Assembly: GCA_040880285.1 (NCBI GenBank)
Contig: JBBDIT010000044.1
Span: 41,497 to 105,496, forward strand
Length of the DNA stretch: 64,000 nucleotides
Reading direction: 5' to 3'
Source: JANQJA01 sp040880285
GTDB lineage: Bacteria; Pseudomonadota; Gammaproteobacteria; Pseudomonadales; Azotimanducaceae
A model generated the notes under the pieces. The model searched no databases. It saw only the letters and a program-made list of their open reading frames with translations, and was not told the DNA's origin. Positions within the stretch are counted from its first letter, which is position 1. Every line of letters starts with the position of its first letter. This document shows, one piece after another, positions 25,159-33,974 of the stretch. Made by a program: the position numbers and the translations under genes.

Positions 25159-26542
25159 TTCCCTGGATGAAAATTCGCTGTATGACTGGTTGGATCGCCA
25201 CCATGTAGACGTGGTGCGCACACACGCAACCACACTGGACGGCATTGGTGTCGGCAAGTACGTGCATCGCAACAAATTCACCAAAACCCTGCCAAGAGGT
25301 CACGCCATTGCTGACATGGCTTTGACCCAGGACATAGGAGGTACGCCCCATCTCACCTTCTGGCACGAACAACGGCAAGCTGCATTTGGCGATATCCATA
25401 TGCAGCCAGATCTTGCCACGCTGGTTTCCGATGGCACCGACAAGCGTCTGGGACATTGCATTGCTGATTTTGTTACCGATGCTGGCGAGCCCATGGCCCT
25501 TTGCCCACGATCCACCCTCAAGCGTATGGTCAGCAATCTTACCGCTGACGGCTTTGAAATGAAGGCAACGTTTGAACTGGAGTTTTACCTGTTCGGCGAG
25601 AGTTTCGATAGCATTCGCCGAAAAAAGTACCAGAACCTGCAGGGCGCAAGTGCCAGCTCACTTGCCAACATCTATCTGTTACGCAATGCCTATCATGGCA
25701 CCAGATTTATGGATGAAGTGATCAAACGGCTGGAATGGAAAGGGATTGCCTGGGAGGGTTGGAATGATGAAGCCGGTGTCGGGCAAATCGAATTGAATCT
25801 GGAACCGACCGACCCGGTGTCTGCGGCCGACAACGTGGTACGTACCAAGCAAATCCTGTATGAGGTTGCCGTCGATATGGAGTTTGCTGTGACCTTTATG
25901 TCAAAACTGAGCGGGACCTATGGTAATGGCATGCATATCCATCACTCGCTTTCGAGGGATGGAATTTCAGCCTTTTTTGACGCCACATCAGATGACAATC
26001 GATCAGGCATTATGCGCCACTGGCTGGCGGGCCTTGTAGACACATTACCAGGCGCGGTCTCGTTCCTCTGCCCCACCATCAATTCATTCCGGCGTATGAC
26101 CGATTTCTCTGCCGTCCCAACGACGTCGGACTGGGGGGAGCAAAACAAGTCTACAGCGCTCAGGACGATTTCAGACAGCGCGGCAGCATCACGCATTGAA
26201 TACAGAATTGGGGCCGGCGACCTGAACCCTTACCTTGCCCTTGCGGTGATTATCGCCGGGGGGATGACCGGACTCGAAAGGCAGCTGCCGCTGCCAGCAG
26301 AATTTACCGGTCTCGCATGGGGATTGCCGGACGGTTATCCGCGCCTGCCAAATACGATCATGAAAGCAGTAGAGGCGGCTAACGCAAGCGAGGCCCTCAA
26401 GCACTGGTTGGGTGAAGACTTCGTGTCTTACTGGACCAAGACCCGGGAATTGGAGTGGCTTGCGTTCCATACAGAAGGTGGAGACCCCGCCAGCAAATCA
26501 CCCACGCTCTGGGAGTTCGAGCGTTACTTCGCCTTGATCTGA
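25151..26542 (+). CDS. Glutamine synthetase-like ligase (probable gamma-glutamyl-amine synthetase)
   Basis: A 463-residue GS-family enzyme. The catalytic barrel is recognisable: TFELEFYLF (metal glutamates), GQIELNLEPTDPVSAADN, NGMHIHHSL (ATP or glutamate-site histidine), CPTINSFRRM and SRIEYRIGAGDLNPYLAL. The N-terminal half-barrel runs through THATTLDGIGVGKYV. No adenylylation loop tyrosine of the GlnA type is apparent. Such divergent GS paralogues (PuuA, IpuC and relatives) ligate glutamate to amines other than ammonia. It is the last gene of the ribBA-SCP2 operon. The amine substrate is unknown; housekeeping GlnA is unlikely in this context. Confidence 0.85.
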   Translation: MSNSLDENSLYDWLDRHHVDVVRTHATTLDGIGVGKYVHRNKFTKTLPRGHAIADMALTQDIGGTPHLTFWHEQRQAAFGDIHMQPDLATLVSDGTDKRLGHCIADFVTDAGEPMALCPRSTLKRMVSNLTADGFEMKATFELEFYLFGESFDSIRRKKYQNLQGASASSLANIYLLRNAYHGTRFMDEVIKRLEWKGIAWEGWNDEAGVGQIELNLEPTDPVSAADNVVRTKQILYEVAVDMEFAVTFMSKLSGTYGNGMHIHHSLSRDGISAFFDATSDDNRSGIMRHWLAGLVDTLPGAVSFLCPTINSFRRMTDFSAVPTTSDWGEQNKSTALRTISDSAAASRIEYRIGAGDLNPYLALAVIIAGGMTGLERQLPLPAEFTGLAWGLPDGYPRLPNTIMKAVEAANASEALKHWLGEDFVSYWTKTRELEWLAFHTEGGDPASKSPTLWEFERYFALI

Positions 26543-26546
26543 TCTT

Positions 26547-28136
26547 TCAGGGCAGCACTTCAGCGAAAGTGTAGTCCGGGTCCGCGCCCAGTGCACGGCG
26601 AATAACACCACGCAGTTTTGGATGTTGCAGATAGGCAGATCCTGTCTCCGCCATGGGCAGCACCGGCACATCCCGACGAATGATAATCTGTAATCGATCT
26701 GCCGCCCGCATTCGCTCAAGCGGATCCACCGAACGCATGAGCGTGTGCAATGCCTGGTCGTAATCGGCGCTCTTGTAACCACCTCGATTGTTGGGATTCC
26801 ATGACGCGAGTAAATCCGCGAATGTCACTACATCATCAAAGTCGGGATACCAGCTGGACAATGCGATATCAAAACTTCCGTTACGCGCCTTATCGATGTA
26901 TAACTTGAAGATCTGTTGATCCACCCGGACGTCAAGGCCCAGTTGTTGTTGCAAGAGGCCCTGAAAATATTCGGCAATTTTGGTACCGGTAGGCGACGTC
27001 ACAGTAAGCAGGTTGATGGACGGCAGTCGATCGAGTCCGAGTTCATCTGCTACTTCCGCAATCAGTCGCCTGGCTTCCACCAGATCGACTGGTACGGGCT
27101 CAAGTGGAAATTCATCCACAAATTTACCGTCGACGCCTTGCAGCCAGCTCGGAAAGAAACTGTAAGCTGGCCTGTAACCGGGAATCGCAATAACCTTGTT
27201 GACAAACTGATCCGGATCAAAAACAAGTTGAATCGCGCGTCTTATCCTCGAATCGTGCAGCAGGCGATCATTAGCCGTATTGAAACTCAGGTAACTCATA
27301 CCCCCGGACAGAAAGGTGCGCAGCCTCATGCCTTGTGCCGCTGCATCAACCACAGTTTCAGCACCGAGCCTCGCCAACGCAATGCGGTTATCGCGAAACA
27401 AATTCAGGCGGGTCCTGTTATCCTCGGTGATATAACCAACGCGAATTTCATTTAAGTTAATGGCATCACGGTTCCAGTAATCCGGATTCTTGATGAGACG
27501 CATTCTTGAACCATGCACCCACTCGACCAGCTTGAACGGTCCGTTATAAAGCAACTTGTCGACTTCGGCTCCATAAGTATCTGCCTGCGCCTTGTGGAAC
27601 CGTTCACTGACTGGATAAAACGCTGCATGCACCATCAGGCCAAGGCAGTAGCCGCAGGGTGACTCCAGCTCAACTTCCAGCGTATCATCAGACCGTGCCC
27701 TGACACCCAGCTCAGTCAATCCTGCTGCTCCGCTTTGGACTCTCTCTGCATTCCTGATCGGATACATAATTCCTGCATAGGGGGCACCGTAGCCAGGATC
27801 ATTGAGCAGGCGCCAGGCGTAGACAAAGTCGTGGGCAGTCACCCGCGAGCCGTCGCTCCACCTTGCATCAGGTCGAAGTTTGAAGATGATTCGCCGTTCA
27901 TCCACTTCCCAGCTGCTGGCGACACCAGGCACCAGGTTGCCACGACGATCGTAGCGAATCAGACCCTCATTGACGTGGCCAATGACAAAAAAACTCACCA
28001 GATCCGTGGTCCTGGTAGTATCAAGGTTCGGTGGTTCCTGGGTCAGTGCGATGGTGATCGCCCGGGACTCAAAGTCCACTGCCTCATCTGCACAGGCCAG
28101 TGCACTTACGAATAACAAAAGCAGTAATATACGCAT
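26547..28136 (-). CDS. Periplasmic peptide-binding protein of an ABC transporter (family 5)
   Basis: A 529-residue extracellular solute-binding protein (SBP_bac_5, OppA/DppA type). A signal peptide (MRILLLLLFVSALACA) is followed by ITIALTQEPPNLDTT, GLIRYDRRGNLVPGVASSW and the family signature LRPDARWSDGSRVTAHDFVYAW. Permease and ATPase genes are absent here, so it either works with a remote transporter or is an orphan. It is convergent with the GS-like gene (four bases apart). Length and motifs fit oligopeptide binding, but nickel, haem and opine binding occur in the same family. Confidence 0.9.
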   Translation of the reverse strand: MRILLLLLFVSALACADEAVDFESRAITIALTQEPPNLDTTRTTDLVSFFVIGHVNEGLIRYDRRGNLVPGVASSWEVDERRIIFKLRPDARWSDGSRVTAHDFVYAWRLLNDPGYGAPYAGIMYPIRNAERVQSGAAGLTELGVRARSDDTLEVELESPCGYCLGLMVHAAFYPVSERFHKAQADTYGAEVDKLLYNGPFKLVEWVHGSRMRLIKNPDYWNRDAINLNEIRVGYITEDNRTRLNLFRDNRIALARLGAETVVDAAAQGMRLRTFLSGGMSYLSFNTANDRLLHDSRIRRAIQLVFDPDQFVNKVIAIPGYRPAYSFFPSWLQGVDGKFVDEFPLEPVPVDLVEARRLIAEVADELGLDRLPSINLLTVTSPTGTKIAEYFQGLLQQQLGLDVRVDQQIFKLYIDKARNGSFDIALSSWYPDFDDVVTFADLLASWNPNNRGGYKSADYDQALHTLMRSVDPLERMRAADRLQIIIRRDVPVLPMAETGSAYLQHPKLRGVIRRALGADPDYTFAEVLP

Positions 28137-28210
28137 GAAAAGATTGTGCCACGGCCCGCATTCGATAGACAGGCACAGATTTGGCGCTAAGGTTTGCTAC
28201 ACTCATCGCC

Positions 28211-29137
28211 ATGGTGAACAAGACAGCACTCATTACGCATCCAGATTGTGCGCTTCACGCCTTGTCCGGACACCCGGAAAGACCCGAACGCCTGACCGCA
28301 GTGATCAAGCAGCTCGAGGACAGCGGTCTCTTGGATGAACTGGTGAATTGTGAAGCGAGCGAAATCAGCAGGGAACAACTCGAACGAGTGCATCCTGCCG
28401 GGTTCGTCGATGCGATCGAAAGTGCAGAAGTCGCCGGTGGCGTTACCCGCATTGATGCTGACACCTACCTGAGTCCCGGCAGCAACCTTGCTGCAAGGCT
28501 CGCTGCCGGTGCCTGCGCCATGGCAGCCAACATGGTGGCAAGCGGTGAGGTGAATCGCGCCTTTTGTGCGACACGTCCGCCCGGACACCATGCAGAACTC
28601 TCCCAGGCCATGGGATTTTGCCTTTACAACAATGTCGCTGTCGGTGCCACTACGGCGCTGGCCAGAAACGACGTCAACAAGGTTGCCATCCTCGATTTCG
28701 ACGTCCACCACTGCAATGGTACGGTCGATATCTTCAAAGACAATGATCAGGTACTCGTGTGCTCGTCATTCCAAAAGGATTTCTATCCCTACCGCTACCT
28801 CGACTATGCCAATCCCCACATTGTTATCACGCCACTTGCAGCAGGTACCGGTAGCGACGAATTCAAGCGAAGGATCGCGGCAGACTGGCCACGGGCCATT
28901 GCCGCACACAAGCCAGACCTGATTTTCGTTTCGGCTGGCTTCGATGCCCATAAGGACGATCCAGTCGGAGGACTCGCGCTCGTAACCGAGGACTATCGGT
29001 GGATTACGCAATTGATCGGATCACTCGCGCGGCAATACGCCGCCGGAAGAATCGTATCGACTCTCGAAGGAGGCTATGACCTGTCCGCACTTGCCGGGGG
29101 TGTACAGGCGCATGTAGAGGCACTGATCGAAAGTTGA
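28211..29137 (+). CDS. Histone deacetylase-like amidohydrolase
   Basis: A 308-residue class II HDAC-like enzyme (acetylpolyamine aminohydrolase/HDAH type) that removes acyl groups from amines with a zinc ion. The catalytic features are RPPGHHAELSQAMGFCLYNN (paired histidines), ILDFDVHHCNGT (zinc Asp and His), SAGFDAHKDDP (second zinc Asp) and EGGYDL with the transition-state Tyr. ATG 28211 is chosen because MVNKTALITHPDC is the usual beginning; the ten codons before it are not conserved in style. It sits between divergent oppA-like and convergent HD-GYP genes. Acetylpolyamine or acetoin-type substrates are possible. Confidence 0.9.
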   Translation: MVNKTALITHPDCALHALSGHPERPERLTAVIKQLEDSGLLDELVNCEASEISREQLERVHPAGFVDAIESAEVAGGVTRIDADTYLSPGSNLAARLAAGACAMAANMVASGEVNRAFCATRPPGHHAELSQAMGFCLYNNVAVGATTALARNDVNKVAILDFDVHHCNGTVDIFKDNDQVLVCSSFQKDFYPYRYLDYANPHIVITPLAAGTGSDEFKRRIAADWPRAIAAHKPDLIFVSAGFDAHKDDPVGGLALVTEDYRWITQLIGSLARQYAAGRIVSTLEGGYDLSALAGGVQAHVEALIES

Positions 29138-29151
29138 CGCAAAACGGAGGT

Positions 29152-30915
29152 TCAGGACGGCAGGTAATCGCGAATATCAACCTTGTCGATCTGTGATGGT
29201 TCGAGAAATTTTTCCGCATATTCCTGGTACACGCCCGATTCAAGAAACAATCTGAACAATTCCGGATCAAGGTGATTGTCCTTCACCATAAAACCCATAA
29301 TCTTGATGCTTTCACTCAATGTCTTCGGCGGCTTGTAGGGGCGGTCCGCTGCCGTCAACGCCTCGAAGACATCTGCAATAGCCATAATCCGGGCGGGGAT
29401 CGACATCTCTGCCCCATCCAGCTTTTTCGGATAACCTGTCCCATCCATTTTTTCGTGGTGGCCACCGGCGATTTCAGGGACCCGCTCCAGATGTTTGGGA
29501 AAAGGCAGGTTTTCAAGCATCACGATCGTTTGGACGATGTGATCGTTGATCTTGAACCGCTCTTCTGCAGTCAAAGTGCCTCGTGCAATGCAGAGGTTGT
29601 AGACCTCTCCGAGGTTGTACTTGTTTTCCGGCACCTCGACCTTGAACCCATAGGGATTGCTGGGCTCGGCGGAATGTACAACGGCATCATGTTCAATAAT
29701 GTGGTCAATGCGGTCTTCCAACAAGAATTCCTTGCAAGGTAAGGATTTCGACACGGCCCGTTCACGACGCATCAGCTCCTCCTGTGAAACACCAGCCCGG
29801 TCATCCAGAGTACGTGTCCACTGACGTTGGGCGACTCGCTTCACTCGCTCGACACGCTCATCTGCCATGAATTCACCACCGCGGTTACATTCGGCGATAA
29901 AATTGAAGTCGTCATCAATTTGCGCGAGTTCCTGGTCGAGTTGCGCCTTTAACTTATCGGCGTCGCTATTGCCATTCAGTAACTGCTGTTGGTAAGAGAT
30001 GATTGCCTCGCACTTGATAACTTCAAAGCGGGTTCGGATTTCATGGATACGGTCCGTGATCGTCTCAAGTTTGGTTGCCTTGTCCACCACGTATTCAGGG
30101 GTCGTGACCTTGCCACAGTCATGCAGCCAGGCCCCGATGTGCAATTCGTACCACTCCTCCTCATTTAGGTTGAAGTCTGCAAAGGGAGTCTGTCTGGATT
30201 GACAGGCAGCTGCAGTCAGCATTTCCGTCAGCATGGGTACGCGCTGGCAATGACCGCCTGTATAAGGGGACTTGGCGTCCACCGCACTTGCCATCAACTC
30301 GATAAACGAATCCAGCAGGTTTTTCTGGGCTTCAATCAGTGTCTGGTTTTCAAGCGCCACCGCGGCCTGTGAAGCCAGCGACTCGATAAGCGGCGTGATT
30401 TCTTCAGAAAACGGTATGACATCACGGGTTTGAGGGTCCAGGCAGTTCAATAGCTGCAAGACACCAATCACCTCCCCGGAGTGATTTTTCAAGGGAACAA
30501 CAAGGAAGGACCTGGACCGGTAACCGGTACCCTCATCAAATTTTTTGGTACCGGAAAAATCGTATGCAGTGGAGTCGTAAGCATCCTCGATGTTGATGGT
30601 CTTGCCGGTATTGGCCGCATAGCTAACCGTCGTTTTCAGGTTTGGCTCATTGTCGACACCAAACATTTCCACCGGGGGCAACGCGACCGGGACACCGCTT
30701 GTACCGCCCTGGGCAATGCCCAGTGAATCGGTCCGGACAATCTTGAATTCCAACTCATCATCCCGGGTACGAATGTAGAGTGTGCCGCCATCCGCATTGC
30801 TGAGTTCCTTGGCCTCAATCAGGATCGTCTCCATGAGGCGATCCGGATCCTTCTCCGCTGACAATGCAATGCCAATATCGATCAAGCGTTTGAAGGATGC
30901 CTGCTCGGTAGCCAT
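29152..30915 (-). CDS. GAF-HD-GYP protein (probable cyclic-di-GMP phosphodiesterase)
   Basis: A 587-residue cytosolic signalling protein. A GAF sensor (about 8-180: LIDIGIALSAEKDPDRLM, GYRSRSFLVVPLKNHSGEVIGVLQLLN) is followed by an HD-GYP domain (about 215-560) with the metal-binding HD in AWLHDCGKV and the GHHEKMDGTGYP signature that defines c-di-GMP hydrolases. An insert of about 150 residues separates these halves, longer than usual. ATG 30915 has AGGAG seven bases upstream and matches the beginning of the GAF-GGDEF protein at 43-44 kb. It is convergent with the HDAC-like gene. Confidence 0.9.
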   Translation of the reverse strand: MATEQASFKRLIDIGIALSAEKDPDRLMETILIEAKELSNADGGTLYIRTRDDELEFKIVRTDSLGIAQGGTSGVPVALPPVEMFGVDNEPNLKTTVSYAANTGKTINIEDAYDSTAYDFSGTKKFDEGTGYRSRSFLVVPLKNHSGEVIGVLQLLNCLDPQTRDVIPFSEEITPLIESLASQAAVALENQTLIEAQKNLLDSFIELMASAVDAKSPYTGGHCQRVPMLTEMLTAAACQSRQTPFADFNLNEEEWYELHIGAWLHDCGKVTTPEYVVDKATKLETITDRIHEIRTRFEVIKCEAIISYQQQLLNGNSDADKLKAQLDQELAQIDDDFNFIAECNRGGEFMADERVERVKRVAQRQWTRTLDDRAGVSQEELMRRERAVSKSLPCKEFLLEDRIDHIIEHDAVVHSAEPSNPYGFKVEVPENKYNLGEVYNLCIARGTLTAEERFKINDHIVQTIVMLENLPFPKHLERVPEIAGGHHEKMDGTGYPKKLDGAEMSIPARIMAIADVFEALTAADRPYKPPKTLSESIKIMGFMVKDNHLDPELFRLFLESGVYQEYAEKFLEPSQIDKVDIRDYLPS

Positions 30916-31007
30916 ATCCAAGCTCCTGCTCAAATTTTATCCGTCCGGCTACCTTATAAAGGGTTAATGCCGCGGCATCAAGAGCGAGCCTCTGGTATGC
31001 TTGCGCC

Positions 31008-31913
31008 ATGGCTACAAAAATACCGTTCGTTCACAAATTCGACTTTAACTATGGCGAGTTGGAGCAGCTGACGCCACTCATTCGTCGAGTCATCGCCCGC
31101 AACCCCAGCGGTTTTACATTCCACGGCACCGGCACTTACGTGGTGGGACATGGCAAGGTAGCGATCATTGATCCAGGGCCGTTACTGCCTGAACACCTCG
31201 ATGCGATTAAGAATAGTCTTGAAAATGAAATGGTTACGCACATTCTTATCACCCATACGCATATGGATCATTCTCCCGCCGCGGCACCATTGAAAGAGTA
31301 CTGGGGAGCAAAAACCTACGGCTATGGACCCCACGGTGAAGGTAAACGTGAGGCAGGTATCCAGGTTGAAGAAGGTGGTGACATGGATTTTATTCCAGAC
31401 GTTGCCATCCGCGATGGTGACATCATCGAAGGGGACAACTGGACCATCGAGTGTGTCTACACGCCTGGGCACACCTCCAATCACATGTGTTTTGCCCTTA
31501 AGGAAGAAAAATCCCTGTTTACCGGGGATCACGTAATGGGTTGGTCTACCAGTGTGATTTCACCACCGGATGGTGATATGACGCAGTATATGGACAGCCT
31601 GAAATTGTTGCTGGAGCGGGACGATGAAATCTACTGGCCCACCCACGGCACCTGTATCACGGACGTCAAGAACTTCGTTACCGCCTTCATAGACCATCGT
31701 CTTGAGCGGGAGCAACAAATTATCGCTTGCCTGCGGGACGGCCATCGCAAGATTGAGGATATGGTTCCGGTCATGTACACAGAGACAGACAAGCGAATGT
31801 ATGGTGCGGCCGCACGCTCAGTCCTGGCGGCCATGGTTCGCCTGATCGACACAGGCATTGTCACCTGCTCGGATTCAACCCCGGGGGTAAAGAGCGACTA
31901 CTCATTGAATTGA
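31008..31913 (+). CDS. Metallo-beta-lactamase-fold hydrolase
   Basis: A 301-residue MBL-fold protein of the LACTB2/glyoxalase II-like branch. The first metal motif is THTHMDHSPAA (His83, His85, Asp87, His88), the next ligand is in TPGHTSNHMC, then FTGDHVMGW and the late histidine in PTHGTC. A C-terminal winged-helix-like segment (about 230-295: REQQIIACLRDGHRKIEDMV) is typical of LACTB2 and endoribonuclease or thioesterase relatives. The substrate cannot be told. It diverges from the HD-GYP gene and overlaps a convergent lipoprotein gene by 53 bases. Confidence 0.85.
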   Translation: MATKIPFVHKFDFNYGELEQLTPLIRRVIARNPSGFTFHGTGTYVVGHGKVAIIDPGPLLPEHLDAIKNSLENEMVTHILITHTHMDHSPAAAPLKEYWGAKTYGYGPHGEGKREAGIQVEEGGDMDFIPDVAIRDGDIIEGDNWTIECVYTPGHTSNHMCFALKEEKSLFTGDHVMGWSTSVISPPDGDMTQYMDSLKLLLERDDEIYWPTHGTCITDVKNFVTAFIDHRLEREQQIIACLRDGHRKIEDMVPVMYTETDKRMYGAAARSVLAAMVRLIDTGIVTCSDSTPGVKSDYSLN

Positions 31914-32121
31914 TCTTTAACGTGCCGTGATCGCTGACAATGATGGACAGGTTGTCGGCAGTCAGACTTTCGACCTCAAGCTTGCTATAACCGTTTATTT
32001 CAATCCTGCATTCCGCCGACAACTTCGGTTCAATACCAGCCGAGTGACATCCCGACAGTAGCAATACCGACAACACAAGAACGACCGTGGGTCCCGTCAC
32101 CAATTGTTTCAACTTGTCCAT
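31861..32121 (-). CDS. Small predicted lipoprotein of unknown function
   Basis: An 86-residue protein with a lipoprotein signal: MDKLKQLVTGP, a hydrophobic core VVLVLSVLLLSG and a lipobox cysteine (LLSGC, Cys25). The mature part of about 60 residues has a short beta-like pattern (CRIEINGYSKLEVESL, LSIIVSDHGTLKINSM). I do not know the family. The last 18 codons overlap the end of the MBL gene on the other strand. The good signal peptide makes it likely real. Confidence 0.55.
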   Translation of the reverse strand: MDKLKQLVTGPTVVLVLSVLLLSGCHSAGIEPKLSAECRIEINGYSKLEVESLTADNLSIIVSDHGTLKINSMSSRSLPPGLNPSR

Positions 32122-32194
32122 CCTCCAGGCAGATTCTTAATCTCTCTAGCCTGTCCGAAAGCACGTACCGTGCCATCATCATAACCCTTTGATA

Positions 32195-32218
32195 TAAAGG
32201 CCTTTATAAAGGCCTTTC
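32195..32218. repeat. Tandem duplicate of a 12-bp palindrome
   Basis: TAAAGGCCTTTA at 32195-32206 is followed directly by TAAAGGCCTTTC at 32207-32218. Each unit is its own reverse complement except the last base of the second. It could be a binding site for a dimeric regulator or a short hairpin former. Confidence 0.7.
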
Positions 32219-32366
32219 CGGCAGTAGCCTGGTGTCAGGAATAGGATTGTTGCCAATAGTTGGTAATTCTCGCCAGCATGGTCCGGCCTTAACGACTCCG
32301 GTAGGTTGTGCTGGCGTCGTCGCTTTGGCGCCACATTGAATAACCGGTTGTGACGTACTTCTCACA

Positions 32367-32394
32367 CCCGATTTGAAGTCGGGACACATTTTTT
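32367..32394 (+). terminator. Possible rho-independent terminator without an obvious upstream gene
   Basis: CCCGATTTGAAGTCGGG (32367-32383) folds into a stem of seven pairs with one G-T wobble, and a run of six T follows at 32389-32394 after a short spacer. The nearest plus-strand gene upstream ends 450 bases earlier, so this may end an unannotated transcript. Confidence 0.4.
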
Positions 32395-32526
32395 AGCGTT
32401 TGGACCTTTCATCGAATATACAGGTGACATGCATCACAAAATTCAATTCGTCATGCAGCATTCAGTTTTTAACCGGATTAGAGTACTCACCTGATTATTG
32501 TTGAGATGCATTCTGGAGAGAGAACT

Positions 32527-32844
32527 ATGGATTTCGCAATTATGGCCAGGTCCTTCAGTGTATTTATCGTCTTTGCCGCGGCACTTGCGATAAACCTGGA
32601 AGATAATATTGTCGCCCGCCTGGGTATGGAGGGCAATTATGCCTTGATGTTAACCATGGCGATCCTTTTTACGCTTCTGATTATCGGGAGAAATATCTTT
32701 GTCGTTGCCGTTGCCGTGAGTCTGTGCCTGCTGGCCAATATGCCCTCAGACTTCACACTCAACTTCGGCTTCGATCGTGACCTCTATGCAGGGATTATGA
32801 TCGCATTATTGTTTCAACCGGTCCTCGCTCGGGTCCTGGAGTAA
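32527..32844 (+). CDS. Small integral membrane protein of unknown function
   Basis: A 105-residue, very hydrophobic protein with three likely membrane helices (about 4-22, 36-52 and 54-72, plus a weaker segment near 88-100). I take ATG 32527 with GGAG (32513-32516) upstream; the frame opens seven codons earlier but only the ATG is well placed. No family is recognised. It stands alone between an intergenic region and a strong terminator at 32874-32905, so it is probably a single-gene transcript. Confidence 0.6.
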   Translation: MDFAIMARSFSVFIVFAAALAINLEDNIVARLGMEGNYALMLTMAILFTLLIIGRNIFVVAVAVSLCLLANMPSDFTLNFGFDRDLYAGIMIALLFQPVLARVLE

Positions 32845-32873
32845 AAGCAAATTGATCGCTTTATTGGGCCCGC

Positions 32874-32905
32874 CCGGACTTGTCAGGTTTTCCTGGCAAG
32901 TCCGG
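32874..32905. terminator. Strong hairpin terminator
   Basis: A 14-bp stem (CCGGACTTGTCAGG with CCTGGCAAGTCCGG, one wobble pair) closes a TTTT loop. The T-rich tail GGTTTCTATTTT follows on the plus strand, so it ends the small membrane gene. It lies 66 bases past the stop of the convergent glutathione transferase gene and could slow that transcript too. Confidence 0.75.
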
Positions 32906-32943
32906 AACCGGTTTCTATTTTCAAATGGCAGCTGACCTGTGCG

Positions 32944-32977
32944 GCGGCTCCTCTTACGCCGCGGCTCCTCTTACGCC
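32944..32977. repeat. 17-bp tandem duplication across the GST stop codon
   Basis: GCGGCTCCTCTTACGCC occurs at 32944-32960 and again at 32961-32977, with a further partial copy GCGGC. The second copy contains the stop codon of the glutathione transferase gene (complement of 32971-32973), and the first copy repeats it 17 bases downstream. Confidence 0.85.
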
Positions 32978-33582
32978 GCGGCGCTGGGTCGCGCCTTGAC
33001 TCGCTCAAACCAGGCGACAATATTCTTGTTGTCGGGATTCAGTGGCTGACCTACCTGGCCACCAAATTCCAGAAACCCGTACAGCAGAATGTCTGCCAGG
33101 GTGAAACGATCGCCACAGATATACTGCTTACCCTCGAGTTGGCCATCCAGCCAGGAGATTCGTTCCTGGGCAACCGTCTTGAGATCATCGGCTGCATGCG
33201 GGATTGTCCTGATCCGATCCTTGAACAGCGGCAGCCCCTCACTGAATCGAAAGCCATTGGCCAGTGGTTCGACAATCTGCAAGTCGATACGGCGACACCA
33301 CATTCGGGTTTCGGCACGTTCTTCCGGTGTTGTGCCAATCAACGAGGAAGAACCGGACTTTTCATCGAGGTACTCGCAGATTGCAGTGATCTCGGCGACG
33401 AAACTGCCATCATCCAGCTCCAGTGTCGGCAACTGTCCGGATGGATTGCGACCCAGGTGTTCTGACTGGCGGTTTTCACCAGCCATCAGATCAACTTCCT
33501 GAATATCAAGTTCGATACCGCGTTCCGCCATGAACATACGGACAACTTTCGGATTTGGACCAACAGAATTGTATAGTTTCAT
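32971..33582 (-). CDS. Glutathione S-transferase
   Basis: A 203-residue cytosolic GST. The thioredoxin-like N-domain begins MKLYNSVGPNPKVVRMFMAE with the catalytic Ser or Tyr region at the front, has the cis-proline motif SGQLPTLEL and the EITAICEYLD glutathione-binding segment; the helical C-domain includes ICGDRFTLADILLYGFLEF (N-capping box). Class cannot be fixed, but the pattern is of bacterial theta/beta-like enzymes. The C-terminus ARPSAAA runs into a 17-bp tandem duplication containing the stop. It fits the gamma-glutamyl and glutathione theme of the window. Confidence 0.9.
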   Translation of the reverse strand: MKLYNSVGPNPKVVRMFMAERGIELDIQEVDLMAGENRQSEHLGRNPSGQLPTLELDDGSFVAEITAICEYLDEKSGSSSLIGTTPEERAETRMWCRRIDLQIVEPLANGFRFSEGLPLFKDRIRTIPHAADDLKTVAQERISWLDGQLEGKQYICGDRFTLADILLYGFLEFGGQVGQPLNPDNKNIVAWFERVKARPSAAA

Positions 33583-33974
33583 GTGATGTATAACCCTTCA
33601 TTACGATGTATGAAATGCCTGATGTGTACGTGATTTATACAAGGTGCCACCCAGAGAATCCAGTCGCTTGTCTTTTTTGAAAAAAAGGGTAAGCTGCACA
33701 GTCGTAGAACCAGTTACCCTTAATCAAACCGACGGAGACGTGATCAGATGAGGCGCAATATCCTCTCACATAATCGCACAGCATTTGGCTGTTGAGCGAG
33801 TGTTGATCTAACGTTCTTCACCCGCTCGACATCCGGGAGCGGGTCCCTATTTCCTGATTATCGCCGTCATTACCGACATAAGGCTGTCAGGAGCACTCCA
33901 CTAAAATCAAGGTCCACCCGCTCACACGAATATCGGCAAGCGCCGGTTAACGTTTTAAAGCAGGAGTCTGGATC
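33583..33974. other. Intergenic leader region of the ABC exporter
   Basis: 392 bases before the ABC exporter genes. It contains a 15-codon frame with ATG at 33748 (MRRNILSHNRTAFGC, ending TGA 33793-33795) preceded by GGAG, then a hairpin with stem ACCCGCTC/GAGCGGGT (33820-33827 and 33837-33844). The two could form a leader peptide with an attenuator-like structure, but there is no T-run directly after the hairpin. Nothing else is recognised. Confidence 0.35.

Larger units (their letters stand above)
32122..32526. other. Intergenic region with palindromic repeat and hairpins
   Basis: 405 bases with no believable protein gene. It holds a tandem 12-bp palindrome TAAAGGCCTTTA (32195-32218, two copies), several GC-rich self-complementary stretches around 32270-32350, and a terminator-like hairpin at 32367-32394. 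The right end carries the leader of the next gene with its GGAG site at 32513-32516. The layout would suit a small RNA, but nothing identifies one. Confidence 0.4.
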
